In this document: one piece after another, positions 51,712-52,500 of the stretch
Layout of the letters: each line of letters opens with the position of its first letter
How positions within the stretch are numbered: position 1 is the first letter of the stretch
DNA from: Glandiceps talaboti
Lineage: Eukaryota > Hemichordata > Enteropneusta > Spengelidae
Reading direction: 5' to 3'
Assembly (NCBI RefSeq): GCF_964340395.1
Contig: NC_135557.1
Coordinates: 24,759,063 to 24,811,562 of the forward strand
Length of the DNA stretch: 52,500 nt
Notes under the pieces: model-generated
Databases searched by the model: none
What the model was told of the DNA's origin: nothing
Seen by the model: only the letters and a program-made list of their open reading frames with translations
Program-made: the position numbers and the translations under genes

Positions 51712-52032
51712 TTGACCCAACAACACGGAGCGCAACACCTAGTCCCGTATCAGGCAAGCCAGGTAGTAATATTACACTTATATGTGAAACGAATGAAAAT
51801 CCGCCATTCCCTGAAGGTGAAGCTTGGGAATGGCTTGAGTCTGATAAGGAAGGCGAAAGCTTTACTCCTATAGTGTCTGATGAGGTGTATGATATTAAAC
51901 CTGTTGATGGTGATGAAAAAAATACGACTTTAACTATAATTGAGTATGACACTGAGCGTGATGAAAAAACATATCGCTGTCAGCTTGGAAATAACTACAC
52001 AGATATTGTAGTCATTGAAGATCCGTCACAAG
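51712..52032 (+). CDS. Gene D: single Ig-domain exon, gene continues beyond the window
   Basis: A 107-codon, phase 1-1 exon between TTTGTTTACAG and CACAAG|GTCAGC. It reads GSNITLICETNENPPFPEGE, AWEWLES, TLTIIEYDTERDEKTYRCQL and GNNYTDIVV, with the two Ig cysteines, Trp and a Tyr-x-Cys corner. It is a C2/I-type Ig domain, distinct from Ig1-Ig3 of genes A-C. It may belong to another member of the cluster or to an unrelated Ig gene. No other exon of it is identified here. Confidence 0.8.
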
Positions 52033-52500
52033 GTCAGCTTCTGGCTGTTCAAGTAGATCTTTGTTGTAGTTTGGCTGTTCATAACTAGGCTTAAAATGTT
52101 TGTAAATAAAAAGAATATAGTTTGTAGATGCTTGTGCTGTCATTCAGTAAAGTTATTCAATATTTGTGGCAACATTGTAAAGTCATTCGACATTGTAAAG
52201 TCATTCAATATTTTGGCAACATTCAATGTTGTTGGCAACATTGTAAAGTCATTCAATATTTTGGCAACATTCAATGTTGTTGGCAACATTGTAAAGTCAT
52301 TCAATATTTTGGCAACATTGTAAAGTCATTCAGTATTTTTGGCAACATTGTAAAGTCATCCAATATTGTTGGCAACATTGTAAAGTCATTCAATATTTTT
52401 GGCAACATTGTAGCATTTCATGTGTCACCATCAACAGCTTCAACCAAATCACACACATTTCATATCAGATATACTGCAAACAACTGTCCTAGTTATAATG
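52033..52500 (+). other. Intron after the gene D Ig exon
   Basis: Starts at the GTCAGC donor. It is mostly filled by the minisatellite below, and no further exon is seen to the window end. Confidence 0.6.
52139..52410. repeat. Minisatellite, unit about 30-47 bp
   Basis: Repeats of GGCAACATTGTAAAGTCATT followed by CAATATT, with some units extended by CATTCAATGTTGTT. Confidence 0.95.

Overview
This is eukaryotic, almost certainly metazoan, DNA. It is AT-rich and dominated by introns, with GT-AG exons that are mostly phase 1-1 and encode Ig domains. It carries many microsatellites and minisatellites, short inverted-repeat elements, a tRNA-derived SINE and a decayed LINE fragment. The species cannot be fixed from the sequence; a marine invertebrate is plausible. 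No rRNA, intact tRNA, CRISPR array or prokaryotic operon is visible.

The informative part is the left half, about 3-33 kb. It is a small cluster of related Ig-domain receptor genes. Gene B (minus strand, 19717 to 9313) can be reconstructed as a 15-exon, 846-codon type I receptor: signal peptide, four Ig-type exons, Thr/Ser stalk, one membrane helix, tyrosine-bearing juxtamembrane segment and a receptor-tyrosine-kinase-like domain. That domain has lost key catalytic residues: HRD is HRE, DFG is GFG, and the glycine loop is degenerate. B is therefore predicted to be a pseudokinase receptor. Gene C (plus strand, 21407 to about 33.7 kb) lies head-to-head with B. It shares Ig1, Ig2 and Ig3, and even intron sequence, with B, so the two form an inverted duplication. 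C has no kinase exons and appears to end in a short hydrophobic C-terminal exon. Gene A (plus strand, 3007 to 6588, 5' end missing) is a third, more diverged kinase-less paralogue. It has an Ig2-type exon, three intact Ig3-type exons, one broken Ig3 exon and a terminal exon that resembles the one in C. The arrangement suggests one signalling-type receptor accompanied by kinase-less membrane-tethered or decoy forms, with Ig exons still being duplicated locally.

Layout: 1-2214, minisatellite whose unit contains a splice-donor-like AGGTAAGG; 3007-6588, gene A; 6589-9312, non-coding; 9313-19717, gene B, with tetranucleotide repeats in many introns and a SINE in intron 1; 19718-21406, divergent intergenic region with a (CA)n tract and a LINE RT remnant; 21407-33.7 kb, gene C, including an 8.5 kb last coding intron; 33.7-51.7 kb, mostly non-coding with hAT-like and other inverted-repeat elements, minisatellites and one GC-richer island; 51712-52032, one Ig exon of a further gene D or of a distant part of this locus; 52139-52410, minisatellite.

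All gene models were built by eye from splice sites, reading phase and similarity between paralogues in the window. Family names rest on recognised motifs, not on a database search.
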